From assembly GCA_029532415.1 (NCBI GenBank), contig JAQOTA010000052.1, positions 1,674,001 through 1,738,000 of the forward strand: 64,000 nucleotides of DNA, written 5' to 3'. This DNA comes from Marasmius tenuissimus. Its lineage: Eukaryota > Basidiomycota > Agaricomycetes > Agaricales > Marasmiaceae. A program made the translations under genes and the position numbers. Below the pieces are notes generated by a model, which saw only the letters and a program-made list of their open reading frames with translations, searched no databases and was not told where the DNA came from. Positions 12,127 to 23,606 of this stretch are shown here, in pieces; the stretch's first letter is position 1, and each line of letters begins with the position of its first letter.

Positions 12127-12753
12127 GGAAGAAAAGATGAAAAGATTTCTATTTTCATTTTGCAGAGATGGAGACTATATAGAAGCGCCTTATCAAGGGG
12201 AGGGAGCCGATACCGAGGGCGCCATGTGGCGCATCTTTACACACTGTCCATATATGGGTTCGATTCCTCCATAAATAGTAAGTTCCGGTACGGTTCCGCC
12301 GGAGCATGTTCCGAAGGGCTGACTCGAATGTAGTAAATGAATTTGAACTGAATAGCTTTCCGTCCCTGCTCCCACCTAGGCTGTTAAAAGCCGAAACTGG
12401 TGACGCGCCTCCTCGAATATTGAAAGTATTTCGAGTCATATCAAGTCAAGTTCAAGTTCTAGGGCGTAATAGCGGGTAGAGCACTGGGTCAGTTCTACCG
12501 TAATCTCCTCAGAAGTCGGAAGAAGGAAGAGATGAGGGCCGTGCACGAAGAATCCTTCAGCCGGCCCTCCTGCTTCTGCCCACGACTCTGAGCTCCAGGT
12601 CATACTTAGTCCTGATGTCCTTCAAGGTGGCCGGCGACTCGCGAGGCTTGAGAGATACCAAAAGACTCACATGGTACGCAAGTGTCGGCCCGTGCGATCA
12701 GCAGACCGACTACAGCTGGTTGTTGGCTTGACCTTGACCTCATACCACAAATC
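12127..12753. other. Divergent intergenic region between ABC transporter and barrel gene
   Basis: About 630 bp separates the two divergently oriented starts and should hold both promoters. A 94-codon open frame lies on the minus strand (12155-12439), but it has no recognisable protein features. No TATA box or repeat was convincing. Confidence 0.5.
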
Positions 12754-13514
12754 ATGACGACCCCCAAGGGACTCTCATTCGTGCTCATCGAGCCTGGAAG
12801 CAATATCACTGAAGCTGAGCACTATGGTATGGGCCTTTTTTAGACTCTGAACATGATCTCACCATGCCTGCAGACTGGTATGACAACGAACACTCCCCAG
12901 CCAGGCTTACGGTCCCCGGTTTCTACAACGCCTTGCGCTACAAAGCTGTGGACTCCCAGAAGCCATCATATCTTACTCTCTACGATATCTCGGAGCCCTC
13001 TGTTGCGAATGGGCCTGATTTTGAAGCACTTCGCGCGAGGGCTTCGGAGCGCGATACTGCCATGCTCGGCAAGGTCCAATTCCTCAATCGCAGGACCTAT
13101 GAACTCGTCGAGGAACCGTACACTCGCCCCGAGACCACCGATGCCTCCCTTCCGGGAAAATTCGTGTTGATGGTTTCATATGATGTTAAATCGGAGTTCG
13201 AAGAAGAGTTCAACAGGTGGTACAAGGAAGAACATATCCCGGAATATCTTGCAAAGGTTCCTGATTGGCTCAGATGCCGCCGGTACAAACTCTATGATAA
13301 CCTCGTAAGGGGTGCTCTGGAGGATGGCAAGGAGCTGCAGGTGTGCAAATACCTTGCACTGCACGACTTCTCTTGTGGGCCGGAGGAAATGATGTCGAAC
13401 GAGATCATGAAAGCCTCCATCGAAACACCCTGGGCGAAGAGGGTCGAGGAGAATGAGATTCATAAGGAGGTCAGGATCTTGCAGCTGCACAGGGTCTACA
13501 AGAAGCCAGAGTAG
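12754..13514 (+). CDS. Dimeric alpha/beta-barrel (EthD-like) protein
   Basis: Exon 1 (12754-12826) encodes MTTPKGLSFVLIEPGSNITEAEHY. A 47 nt intron (12827-12873) ends in CTGCAG, and exon 2 resumes with DWYDNEHSPARLTVPGF and runs to TAG at 13512. The joined protein is about 237 residues. It contains two copies of a ferredoxin-like half: the first carries HDWYDNEH-type residues and the second WYKEEHIPEYLAKVPDW, the pattern of duplicated dimeric alpha/beta-barrel proteins (EthD/Dabb-like). The family is common in fungi, small, cytosolic and often of unknown substrate; some relatives degrade or bind small aromatic or fatty molecules. No signal peptide or membrane segment is present. The fold call is fairly sure, the biochemical role unknown. 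Confidence 0.75.
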
Positions 13515-14090
13515 ACTAGAACAATAATTCTGGCGAATTGGCCCGGTCGACTTTTGTTTGTAGTTATTTGGCGATGTCGTTTCAACATTTCCTTCTCTCG
13601 AGCTCGTCGTCCTCGACGGCGAGCAGCTCACGCAGTCCTCCATCTTTTGTCTCAAATACCGTGTCGACTCGAGGAAGGACTACTCAAGTACTTGTGTACC
13701 AATTTAATAGATCTGAATCCGACATCTTATCAACCTTTTAACGCGTTTGATTCAACATCGACTGTAAGTCAACGGTCGGCCATGCAGAGGATTGTCTTTG
13801 GGGGGATTATCAGCTCAGGGAGAGGCAGAAGATGGACATACGCAGGGTGAGTACCTCCTTACCTCCAAGTATGCTCGTGCTCATTATGTCTGTCATCCAC
13901 AGTGTCGTCTGTGAATCATCTCAAAGCCGCTGGCCTGTGAGGTAGCCGCAACTCTTCTTTGCTCTTGCTCCTTCCTCCCTTGAGAATCATAGATATTACA
14001 AAACCGGTACAGAGAGGCCACAGCTCAACTCTATACCTTCGAGTACAACGTACTATATATGCACATAACCTCACGTTATATGTACAAATG

Positions 14091-14107
14091 GCGGGGCAAA
14101 GCCCCGC
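14091..14107. repeat. Perfect GC-rich hairpin
   Basis: GCGGGGC AAA GCCCCGC forms a perfect 7 bp stem with a 3 nt loop. It lies in non-coding sequence about 580 bp downstream of the barrel gene, too far to be an obvious terminator. Confidence 0.6.
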
Positions 14108-14340
14108 ACTCTGAACTTAGTCCAGTAGGGCCCTTGTGCCTCTAATGCCTTGGATCCAAACTGCCAACCATGCATCGCGAGGTACCATCATCCGCTCTTC
14201 TCGAGAATAAGGTCGTGCTTGAGCACATCCCAAACTTCTCGTTCACTAAAACTTCAACTAGCACATTACTAGCACTTCGTAGCGAGCAAATCCGGCCGCT
14301 TGCGGTGCATATTCCGAGAAAGAGAAGGATTGAGGTCCCA

Positions 14341-14367
14341 GGCGGGGTGCAGGGGCGGAGCCCCGCC
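14341..14367. repeat. Nested GC-rich inverted repeat
   Basis: The outer arms are GGCGGGG (14341-14347) and CCCCGCC (14361-14367). Inside lies GGGGC GGA GCCCC (14352-14364). The core resembles the hairpin at 14091, suggesting both derive from one dispersed repeat family. Confidence 0.5.
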
Positions 14368-14439
14368 TGGCTCAGGTGGAGGGCAGAAGCATAAGGACCG
14401 AGCGCAGCGAGCTGTCCGGTGCGTACGCCCGGAACCTTA

Positions 14440-14607
14440 GGGCCTGTTCGGCAAAAAGTTGCCGGTAAAAGATATCGTGATAATCTTCCTTATATGGAAG
14501 GAGCACAATGATTTTGGCGTGCTGATGACGAATTTTGCGACTTCTCCTTCCAAATAAGGGAATATATCACGATGTCTTTTACCGGTAACTTTTTACCGAA
14601 CAGGCCC
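14440..14607. mobile_element. PIF/Harbinger-like MITE with TTA target-site duplication
   Basis: This is a 168 bp non-coding foldback element. The left end reads GGGCCTGTTCGGCAAAAAGT and the right end is its near-perfect reverse complement. The first 40-odd bases differ at only about three positions, and similarity continues inward through GGAAGGAG, so the terminal inverted repeats are over 70 bp and nearly fill the element. Direct TTA repeats flank it at 14437-14439 and 14608-14610. A 3 bp TTA/TAA duplication plus GGGCC termini is typical of PIF/Harbinger MITEs; the superfamily assignment comes from family knowledge. It has no transposase. The near-identical arms and intact duplication suggest a fairly recent insertion. 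It sits about 130 bp upstream of the chosen start of the arrestin-like gene, inside its probable promoter. Confidence 0.85.
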
Positions 14608-14739
14608 TTAGCTAGTACAATCAAGTTGGGGTATCTGCTGTGAGCCCTTGTGAACCCGGAGCGTGGGTGCGCCGGACCGGCTTCTAACAGCCCGGCCCTA
14701 TGTAGTTGTCTGAGAATCGAATCTTGCATCACAACGGCC

Positions 14740-17281
14740 ATGCACGAATCCTCAGATCGTCTTGAAAAGTCTTCACTCGCTCGCCATGGCACTTTACTTA
14801 GCACTGGGGCAAGTCCAGCAAAGCACGCAGCTGAACTCAAGGTAGCACTCGGAAATGCCAATTCACGCCTCAAGCCAGGAGCATCTGTTCAAGTTCCCAG
14901 CGATCCTACACTCGACTTCACCACAGAGCGCGTTACTCTAGAACAAGCCAGAACTCGTGCTCGCGTGGAGACTGATCTAGTACTGGAGCGGTACACATGC
15001 GTGCAAGGAGGATACCTCAATGGCGTGGTCAAAGTGCGCGTCCGTGCACGCTCTAAAGGCGAAGGAAGGGTATTGGTTGCTGGAGGGAAAATTCGGGTTA
15101 TCGGTCTGGAGAGCATTCAAAACGATACCCATCGACATCCCTTCTACCTGCAGTCTGCGGCTCTTCTCGACGCGGCCCCGTTGTCTATGGACCTGTTCGA
15201 CTCTCAAGCAGACGCAGAGGGATTCTCGGAGGCGAAGGAAGGAGTCCATGCATTTCCCTTCTCAATGTTTCTACCGATGCAAGGAGAAGTTGGAAATTCA
15301 AAAGGAACTGTGTCTGTAAGCTGCGGAGCCCTAGTGAGATACATCGTTCTTGTGTGAGTATTCCTGATTTCAATCAGTTCGCTCACTCGTGACACGATAT
15401 ATCCTCAGCTCTCTCAAGGTCAAGGATAGGGAAACCAATCGAAGATCGATCGCCCATTTCTATCGCGAATGTGAAGTCTGGCCTCGCTTGAATCCCTCCT
15501 CTGTACTCTCTCCGGCCATGGAACCCAATCAAGACTCCGTTTCCAAGGCTTTGTTCATGGGAGGAAGCGGGAAAGTCACCCTTACTGCTGCTACCCACCG
15601 TGTCATATGGATCGCTGGGCAGAAATGCCCCGTCAAGATCAAAGTCATCAACCACAGCAGGAAAACCCTCAAATCCGTCACTTTGACACTCATTCGCTCT
15701 ACTGTGGTCTTTAAACCTACCGATACATCCTCGGATTCGGACTCTCGCCCTCAACGCGATCGTGAAATGACCGCTGTAGAAAAGGAGGTTGCAGAAAGTA
15801 CTCTAGAAATGGCCCAGCGGGTCGCTCGTGGCCATGCCAGCGCGAAAGGGTGGTGGACGGGTGTGCAGGCTGATGAGACGCTTGAATTTTCACATTCCAT
15901 ATCCATCCCTCCGGATGCTCTATCGATCGCGAAATCCGGGCTACTGGAAGTCACGTACATGATACGCGTTGGCATCAGTGCTGGTCCTCTCACATCCGAT
16001 CTCCATGTTTCCTTGCCTATCACTGTCATCAATTTCCTCTCTGTCGATCCACCCCCCACTTTCCCGGTATTGGACAAGAATTTCCTCAACCTAGAAGACG
16101 ACCCCGAATGTTCTGGCCTCCTGTATGCTCCTCTGACTGCTCACCGAAAGGCCCTGGAGGTCATCGTGAATGACGGTCGAACAAACGAAGAACCAGGAAA
16201 CCTCTCTCAGACCAGTTCTCTCCGTGCGCCTGAAAGGGGTGTACCGACTCACGAAGAGCCCGACAACATTTCATTGCAGGAGGACAACGATGACTTCGTC
16301 GAACAAGCCATTGGGGCGATGATGGCGGATCCCAAGTACGGGGAACATGGGCCGCGATTCGCAGATCTTTACTATGAATCTGTACAGGAAGGCTTAGCTG
16401 ATGTAGCTGGAACGGAAGATCGTCTCTCTCGTCCGGGATCGGTCTTTGATCATGACCAATCGCTTTCCACTGTGCACGACTCTCCGACCTCTTCTCACTC
16501 AGGTCACTCTACGCATCCAGAAGCCAATACGCGACCACGAATATCTACGTTTCCTCAACGTGTTCAGCAGAAACTGGAGGAGCACAAGTGCAGACAGCAC
16601 TTCGATGCAGGGGAGATCTGTGCTCAGAAGCGCCCAGTTCTGGTCAGCCGAGAGATGTCGGTGGAGTCGAGTAGGCTGAGCATTCAGACCTCCCGATCTG
16701 TTGATGACCTCAGTTCTTCTTCCATGTTTCGCCACCGAAGCTCCACTTTCGGTTCTTATTTCCGTCCGAGAGACGAAATTCCGGATGAAATCGAGAGATT
16801 TGATGGGGACGAGGAGTTTCAATCGGTCCAGTTCGCGTATAGGACTCCACCTGAGCGTATGTCCGATCCGGAGCTACCTTCTCAGTGCTCAAACCCCACA
16901 CTGCTTCCCGCTATCCCAGACGCATCACCATCCCCCATGTCGACGCGTAATGCTGCAAATGACAGCCTCAATTCCCTTACGGTAGCACGGACCGAAACCG
17001 ACTTCGCCGTCGCCCAATATCATCCTATCAATCCATCTTTCCGTCCTCAGAACCCCGTGGCTCAGGGTTCGAATACAAGAAACAGGATTGGACCACGTCC
17101 TCGAGCTCAGACTCTACCTGGAACAGATCCACGCGCGGCTTTTGCCGACACTCGAGCCTACAGCGATCGGCCCCCGTCGCTGGTCGTCACCGGTGGTGGT
17201 AGTGTGAAGGACAGGATCCGTGCATTGGAAGAGAAGGCGCGGGCTGAGCGAGATTGTTTCGAAGGGAGTGGACCCTTATAG
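14740..17281 (+). CDS. Arrestin-like (ART-type) trafficking adaptor
   Basis: Exon 1 (14740-15353) and exon 2 (15409-17281) are separated by a 55 nt intron with GTGAGT donor and CTCAG acceptor. The splice joins ...YIV to LVSLKVKDR. Exon 1 carries an arrestin N-like beta-sandwich (LVLERYTCVQGGYLNGVVKVRV, then IRVIGLESI). Exon 2 begins with the second sandwich (GKVTLTAATHRVIWIAGQ, then PVKIKVINHSRKTLKSVTLTLI). A long Ser/Pro-rich disordered tail ends in a charged helix (KDRIRALEEKARAERD). Fungal alpha-arrestins link membrane transporters to Rsp5-type ubiquitin ligases; no clear PPxY motif is visible in the tail. An upstream in-frame codon at 14650 would extend the N-terminus, but 14740 fits better because the MITE ends at 14607. 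Total length is about 828 residues. Confidence 0.7.
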
Positions 17282-17672
17282 TGTTTTGGGGGAGATTTCC
17301 GGGATTGGAAACTTGATTGGTTGATCGACTCGCTGGAGTACGAATGATTCATTAGAAGCAATTAGATACCCAGGGAGTAAAATACAGTACGGTATAATAG
17401 TAAACAGATTCGACAGCATTGAGGGATACTTCAACCCTAATGCCGCGCCCAGGTGACGTGAAATAGTAATGAGACTAGCCACGGAAGTCGTGGTTTGCAA
17501 AACGCCAGGTTGCATAAATCAACGGTGAATACAGTAAGCTGCATGAGGACCGGTCCTCCCAAGAATGCGTTACATATACAACAAAGAAAACCCCCTAGAT
17601 CAAACCACGCAAAAATCCATAAGAAGACATAAACAAAGAAGAGATCGTTTCGGGTAAATGCAGCGGATTGTT

Positions 17673-19163
17673 TCATCCGCCAAGGATGGCGAGTGCGGCT
17701 CTGAGCTCCTTACGAGCTTGTTCCGCGTCCTCGTAATCCAACGCGCTGATTGCAAACCGACAATGCTTCTGAGCTTTGGCAACAACATTGGGTGTGAGTT
17801 CAACCTCAGGCTCTGGAGCCGGAGGCGGACGAGACGGGGCGGATGCGGGTGCTGAGGGTGGATGAAGAGGTACTGCTTGGAAGGGACGGTGAGAGTTAGG
17901 ATGTGAGTGGCTCTCGGACGGTGGGGCAGGTGCAGAGGGAAAGCCGAGCAGTGCAGGGTCGAACGATGCAGGAGGAGGGGAGGGTATCTGGGGAGGGGGA
18001 GGAGGCGGTGCAAAATGGACTCTTTTCGGAGAGTTGCCATTCTGCCCATCTTCCGTTGAGGCATTACTACCGCCGCTGGCATTCCGAGTGTGTTTTCCAG
18101 AGTGATGTCCGTTCCCGGTGCCCGCTGAAGGTTGTATGTGACCCCAAGGCTGGACACTGGAAGGGAACGATGGACCAGCATCCTCAAGGCCTTCTAGGGG
18201 GGTGCCAGAGGCAGTAGTATTGCCTGGAGTAGCAGCTGTACTCCAGTCCCCCGGCGTGGAATGTTCTGACGAGCCAACAAGATTAAGATGGGAACGCGGG
18301 GGTGTGAGCTGCTTTGGAGGGAGTGGAATCCCATCCAGCACTGGAGGAGGTGATTGTCGTTTAATCGCAGGTGGTGAATATCGTTTGGGGGACCCTGATG
18401 TTGGCGATGGATTCGACGCGCCATTTGCGTTTCCACTGGACAAAGTCGAGTCTGAGGAAGCCGTCGGGCTGACTTGAGTAGCTTGCGACGGTGTTGTTGC
18501 TGATGGCGGGTCCAATTGAGCCTGATCAACAGGCTCGCCGCCTGCAGGGCCAGGCGCAGGCTTGCGGCCCTCTCGAAATGCTTTTGCGATATCCGCAGCC
18601 TTCCACTTTGCATAACGGGTTTTTTCGTCGATCTGCGGAGGATCGATGAATTGAATACCCTAGCGAAACTCCCGTGTGACTCACAGATTCTGATATTTCC
18701 GTCTGTGGAAACGTCCTAAGCACCTCCAAAAAATTGGCCGCAGCCAAAAATTTCTTGGCCGTTGACCTGCGCAATGAGCGAGAGTATCAATATCTGTCAT
18801 CGCGTTTAGAGAACGTGCAACTCACCTCGTACTTGCGCCTCGCCTGTCCTCATTATCGGCTGTGGTGAAGACCTTTAATGCGAAGTTTTCGACATATGCT
18901 GCGCTCGCGACCTCCAAATCAACTGCGTCATTCGGGCCAATTTCCCTTTTTAATCTCTCCAGCGTCCCAATCAGTCGCGAAAGGAATTCGCGAGATGCAA
19001 CGTCCTTCGTTACTTTGGCTGCGATTCCGGTCTGGGTCGCGTAATAGACGCACCAGTAAGCAATGACAGGCTCCTTCTGGTACAGCTCCTCTGCACGTTG
19101 AAGGTAGGGAGCAATGACCTTGAGAGGAGGAGGGACTGCGGGGAGATTCAGCTGCTTGTGCAT
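17673..19163 (-). CDS. VTA1: Vta1-like regulator of Vps4 (multivesicular body pathway)
   Basis: The start is ATG 19163 (MHKQLNLPAVPPPLKVIAPY) and the stop is at 17673. Three or more exons join. The N-terminal exon holds the paired MIT-like helices typical of Vta1/LIP5 (APYLQRAEELYQKEPVIAYWC, then YATQTGIAAKV). The next exons give AAANFLEVLRTF and the KTRYAKWKAADIAKAFREG helix. A long Pro/Ser-rich linker leads to the C-terminal VSL-type domain (PNVVAKAQKHCRFAISALDYEDAEQARKEL), which binds and activates the AAA ATPase Vps4. The protein would act in the cytosol and on endosomes in ESCRT-III disassembly. The linker is low in complexity and rich in Pro and Ser, common in basidiomycete versions. 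The overall domain order matches the family well. Confidence 0.9.
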
Positions 19164-21007
19164 GGCTGGAGGAAAGTGAGAGAGAGCCCCGCTAATATAT
19201 AGCCTCGCTCAATTCATTCGAACAATGCCGGAGGGACCACGTGCGCCAGTTAAGCGCCCGCGAATCGCGATACTTAAAATATGACGTAGTGAGATTTTCG
19301 GCTCTTCCTCCCACTCCTACGCGTCCCAGTTGCCACTTAACCTGGCCTTGTTCTGTTCATCGAGCCATGAACTCCCAAAGCTCAAACCGGGGGTCCGACC
19401 GCTCACAAATTGTCACTCATCCAGGTCGGTCTCTATGACATGCTACCCAATCCAGGCCCAGCATGGCTCCAACTTTACCCAACTTTACGGTCTTTCCGTT
19501 GGACGTCCACAGGGTGATATTCCACGAGTACCAAACCTCTGACCCATTTTGCTGTGTAAATACGATATTCCGTCAACACGTTGCGTCCTATCCGGCAGTA
19601 ACTGACCGCTCCACCAATCATTCTTTCCAAAATAAGGATAGATTAGGCTTCGTGATACTCCAGTAAACGTATGTGGCTGTCAGACTGGTGGCCAAGCCGG
19701 AAGAACAAATCACGGCGGTCTTACCTGTGTTCTGCCACCCTGGCCTCTATTCAACTGCTCCTCGTATATCCGGGATCAGAGCATGCTTTGGGAATATCTG
19801 GAACTCCAGGTTTCAAGAGATTTCCGAGTCCGAGTACGACCGTGTCCAAGAAAGGTTTCCATTGCGTTGCGGGTCCGTTTTTTTCCTGGGTCCTCTGAAG
19901 GTATCTACCCTACCAGCGATGACTTTGACTTTCAACACATGTCCGAGGTGCATAACACCAGACCCCCAGAATCACGAATACGACAGGACGCCTGGTAAGA
20001 CTACTTCCTCATTTCGAGGGGGCAATTTACAGCCTGGAGTCTTTCCGGTTAATACCCCTCGATCGTTGAATTTATCACTGTCGTCATTCACCAACTTTTG
20101 TGGCGCTATGTTCAGAACTGAGGCAACCGCTACATCACCCTGGTGCCCCAATACACCCCCCCAGCCTGGCGGCGGGTCCGTAGCATCAGTTCGAAGACTG
20201 GCGTCCACTTCTCACCTGTACCTCGAGTCCCCGTAGACCTTTCCTTAATTCACAGACGCAAACCACGGAATTCCCTCGGAAGTCTTGTTGGCTGCAGTCC
20301 TTTCACACTCGCTCGAACTCAGACTTGTGGCGGCCACATGAGTTTAATTTCGAACCGAAGTCCCCGACATACTAGATTCAACAAGCTTCTCTCAGACAAA
20401 AGGGGCCGACGCCAATCCTGAGATCCTGTATATAGTAGCACGAGACCAGATCTCGCTGTGCCACCCCACGACATCTCCACCACCTTGCGAGATACACGTT
20501 TCGAAGCACGGGACGCAACTTAACCAATTGTGTTCGTCCACTTCGCCCTATCGGATCTCGATGCCTTCGTGAAGTGGTAGACTCCCCCAAAACTTTCTAA
20601 ATGTTAAAGAAACGCATGAACAGTGATAGGGAAGTACGTCGAGAAATACCGCGATATGGTGGTCATGACGTCCTGATATTAATACTCTGCATCGATGTCA
20701 AAGCTGGGTCGTACTGTACACGCCCCCTTCCCGTGATGGTGAACAGAGACCAGAGCGATCGGAAAGCTGTGTTGGTGTTCGGAGGAGTGTGCGAGAGGGA
20801 GATAGGAGGGGTCAGTGGGGGCGAGATGAACCCTGCCTCATGCCCCCACGATTATGGTTGGTCTGGAGCCGCCCCACAAATGAGCGAATATGTACGGTAG
20901 GAGTCAACGGTGACGACCTGACTTAATGAGACCATTGGGAGAACCTAGAGCAAGCGGTATGAATGCCGAAATGAATCCAACACGGCCTAAGATTCCAGCC
21001 CTGTGCA
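19164..21007. other. Gene-poor stretch, no supported gene
   Basis: About 1.8 kb lies upstream of VTA1 and beyond the 3' end of the coiled-coil gene. Several short open frames exist; the longest, about 187 codons at 19673-20236, starts at a GTG and has no domain-like pattern. No repeat, tRNA-like or mobile-element signal was recognised. Confidence 0.4.
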
Positions 21008-22065
21008 TCAATGTTTTGGGAATATTGCACTGTCTGCGGTGGAAATGGGACTGTCCATCATAAGGGTAGGACTTAAAATGCGATCCGGTTTCTGCGCGAA
21101 GGCAGTAGATATAATCGGTGTGATTGGGGGTCTTGGAGTAAACGTGGACCGTGTCTCTTTATCCATCGAAGTTGTAGGGGATGTTTGGGCAGAATGAATT
21201 GGCATAGAGTTCTGTCGAGAAGAGGGAAAGTTGAGTTGTGGTGCTTGAAGAGTATGAAACTCCGTCAGAGCCTGAGATAGATCATCGAGCTACGAAACCT
21301 TGCAATGAGCGCTGGACGAATTAATTTCAGGGGATCAGAACGACGAACCTTGAGCATGATTTCATTGATGCCCTCCTTCCTACCCTCAAACTGGTCCGCA
21401 AGACGCGCAAACTCTTCTTCTCGTTCCCGGTTTTTCCTTTCTTCTTCGTCATCCTCCGAACCGACCTCAACACCCTCGCCTTCTCCAAGATTTTCCATAT
21501 CGTCCACTCTGCTAGTGTTCCGGTCTAACTTGCTTCGAGATTCCATCGTGTCACGAGTCCTTCGTGTGTTCGATGCCGCCTTTCCCTTGTTCTTACTCTT
21601 CCCATAGTCACCAATGATCCCTTCCATCCCCATATGAAGCTTCGCAATATCACTCTGCAGCTCCAGAACACGAGAGAGATGCGACCAGAGTTCTTCATTA
21701 TGCGTGACTTCCTCTCCAACAGGAACATTGTCCGTAGTCAGATTGGGATCTGGCAGGCCCATCGTCCCGCGTACAGACCCGTCGAAAGGATCCAGAAGTA
21801 ATTCTAGGCCGGGGGCAATGGCTGCTGCAGACGGTGACGGGACGTCGTACAGAGGTGAGGCATCCTGGTTTTGAGCTTCCGGTAATGTTTCTGGGGAGTC
21901 AGAGAGTAGAGCATCGTGCGGCGTCGACAATGGGCCTGCTAACGAGTATCGAGGATATTTGCGAGGGGGCTCTTGCTCGACAAGGTGTATCGCGCTAGAC
22001 TGCTTGAAAGCACTCGCACCATCTTCACTCTTGTCAGAGTCTTTGTTAAACCAGCTAGCTAGCAT
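21008..22065 (-). CDS. Coiled-coil, acidic/disordered protein of unknown function
   Basis: The best in-frame ATG is at 22065 (MLASWFNKDSDKSED). The frame is open a further 27 codons upstream without an ATG, so an extra 5' exon is possible. The first large exon runs to about 21290. An intron joins LKVRRSDP-type sequence to ELDDLSQALTEFHTLQ and a C-terminal tail ending at 21008. The middle carries a helix (EELWSHLSRVLELQSDIAKLHMGMEGI) and a strongly charged coiled coil (DDEEERKNREREEEFARLADQFEGRKEGINEI). The flanks are Ser/Pro-rich and look disordered. The pattern suggests a scaffold or cytoskeletal accessory protein, but I recognise no family. Confidence 0.55.
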
Positions 22066-22734
22066 CTCGGATGTTCCGGTTTCGAGGGGTGGCTGACCCC
22101 ACTTGTTGCGCTTTGGTGGTTGCTGTGGTCGCGGGTAAAGGAACAAAAGCGCTCGGGCCGCTTGGCATCATGCGATTTAGCGCTCATGGGAACAAACCTT
22201 CACTTTCAACTCCCACCAGCTCCGGTGGTACCAAGACTCATCATCCGATGTAACCGAACGTTTCAAGAATGTTTTGAAAGAGCAGGAACAATTCAGATAA
22301 TCCGACAGCTCATTCAACACTGGAGTCTAGATGTCATCCGCAGGAGGGCCTGACCATGCGGAAAACTCTGGAAAACTGCCAATGACCTTGTGTGTCCAAG
22401 GCTTTTAGAATGACTTCAGGTCGAGGAACGATGGTGACGGTCAGTGATCTAAACGAATTCTAGGCAGCGATGTTGGATCCGGGCTCAGGTACTCGGGCTA
22501 TCCCCCCGTGAAAAAACGAGGGATAACGAGGGCAATCATTTCTGTCCATGATGAAGTCAAGCGGAACAGTCCACTCCGTCCAGCCAACAAGTCTATTGGA
22601 TGCAGGTACAGGCACTCTTGATTGATATAACTCACTCTCTATTATCCTGAAAGCTCTTTGAAGGCCTTCTTGCCTGTGCCTCTCACACCGTTTCGTCCTC
22701 GGGATAGGTAGGGACCATGGCTTTGTTCAGTCTG

Positions 22735-22740
22735 TATAAA
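22735..22740 (+). promoter_or_regulatory. TATA box of the lectin-like gene
   Basis: TATAAA followed by AGCG lies 83 bp upstream of the ATG at 22818, with a pyrimidine-rich stretch (CATCATTTCTTC) just after it. The position fits a TATA-driven promoter for a highly or conditionally expressed secreted protein. Confidence 0.6.
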
Positions 22741-22817
22741 AGCGACCCAAGAATGCTCATCATTTCTTCAGTTCGCCTAAGGAACCTTAGCTCCTCGCAG
22801 GATAGAATCAATCGATA

Positions 22818-23606
22818 ATGTTCAAATTTCTTTCGGTACGTGCCCCGATCGACTTCCAAGGCTTGTCACTGAGTGGGACTTTCTCCAGGTTCTGCCCCTA
22901 CTCGCCGGCTTCGCTAGTGCGGGTCCCATTCTGCAACCTTTGGCTTACTCCGTCTCTCCGCTGGCCTACATCTCGGGCATCCAGAGCACCAACACTGACA
23001 GCAGGATGTTCTACCAGAAGTCTGACGGTAGCATCTGGCAAACCTGTATCTCGGGACATTTTGTTGGCGGTCGCACCACTTGCGACACCCAGATAGTGCC
23101 TAGAACTGAGGCCATCTCGAGCACACCGATCGCTTCTGTAGCCAATAGTAATTTGAGTGAAGTGAGTACAGCTGCGAAATACTGTTCCTCCCCGTCCTTC
23201 ACTCGTAGAGACTCTCACACCCTCCTTCCCGTGTCACAGTGGCACTTGTTCTTCGTCTCGCCCACCAACACCCTCAGCGAATACATCTACCAAGCATCCT
23301 CCGTTTCGGCCTCAAACCCCAGTGGCATTCGTGGTGGTGCCAGCTGTGCCGACTGTATCACCTCTGAGAAACTCTCGGTATTCACCACAAAGAATAAGGC
23401 ATTGGAAGCGTTCTACCAAATCAACAATGATACGCCCAAACTCAGGGTCTGGTTCATCAGTGCAGGGCAGACGACTACAATAACGGAGGCGGGAAAAGAA
23501 GGAACTCAGGTATTGTAACATCACAGAATAATGGATGCACTACTAATTTCATGGATCTCTGTAGAGGTGGACGACCGTATCTTTGCCAAATCTCTCAACT
23601 AACTGA
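22818..23606 (+). CDS. Small secreted beta-propeller lectin-like protein
   Basis: Exon 1 (22818-22835, MFKFLS), exon 2 (22889-23509) and exon 3 (23565-23606) join in frame. A 53 nt intron lies inside the signal peptide and a 55 nt intron precedes the tiny last exon (RWTTVSLPNLSTN). The N-terminus is a signal peptide (MFKFLSVLPLLAGFASAGP). The mature part repeats a pattern seen in fucose-binding AAL-type propellers: an Ile-Ser-Gly/Ala strand, then an aromatic-rich strand with an xYQK/Q core and a D/N-x-L/I-x-E turn. Examples are MFYQKSDGSIWQ, LFFVSPTNTLSEYIYQ and LEAFYQINND. Cysteines are few. It is probably extracellular and sugar-binding; the exact ligand is inference and the similarity is at the level of repeat pattern only. 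About 226 residues is short for a full propeller. Confidence 0.6.

Larger units (their letters stand above)
13515..14436. other. Gene-poor stretch rich in short palindromes
   Basis: No open frame here looks like protein. The stretch holds two GC-rich palindromes, listed separately, and a CCGAGCGCAGCGAGC-type inverted motif near 14400. It lies just left of the MITE and may be a graveyard of small repeats. Confidence 0.4.

Noticed and set aside
12155..12439. 94-codon minus-strand frame upstream of the ABC transporter
   Set aside because: No protein-like composition; the transporter's own ATG with TMD0 follows at 12126 and joins well without it.
14400..14436. tRNA or structured RNA candidate in GC-rich sequence
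   Set aside because: No cloverleaf arms or B-box-like GTTCGAATCC were found; the stretch is better explained as short palindromes.
19673..20236. 187-codon plus-strand open frame
   Set aside because: It starts at GTG, has no domain-like pattern or splice support, and overlaps other random frames in a gene-poor stretch.
21003..21197. Plus-strand frame opposite the coiled-coil gene
   Set aside because: It is the antisense shadow of the spliced minus-strand exon at the same place.
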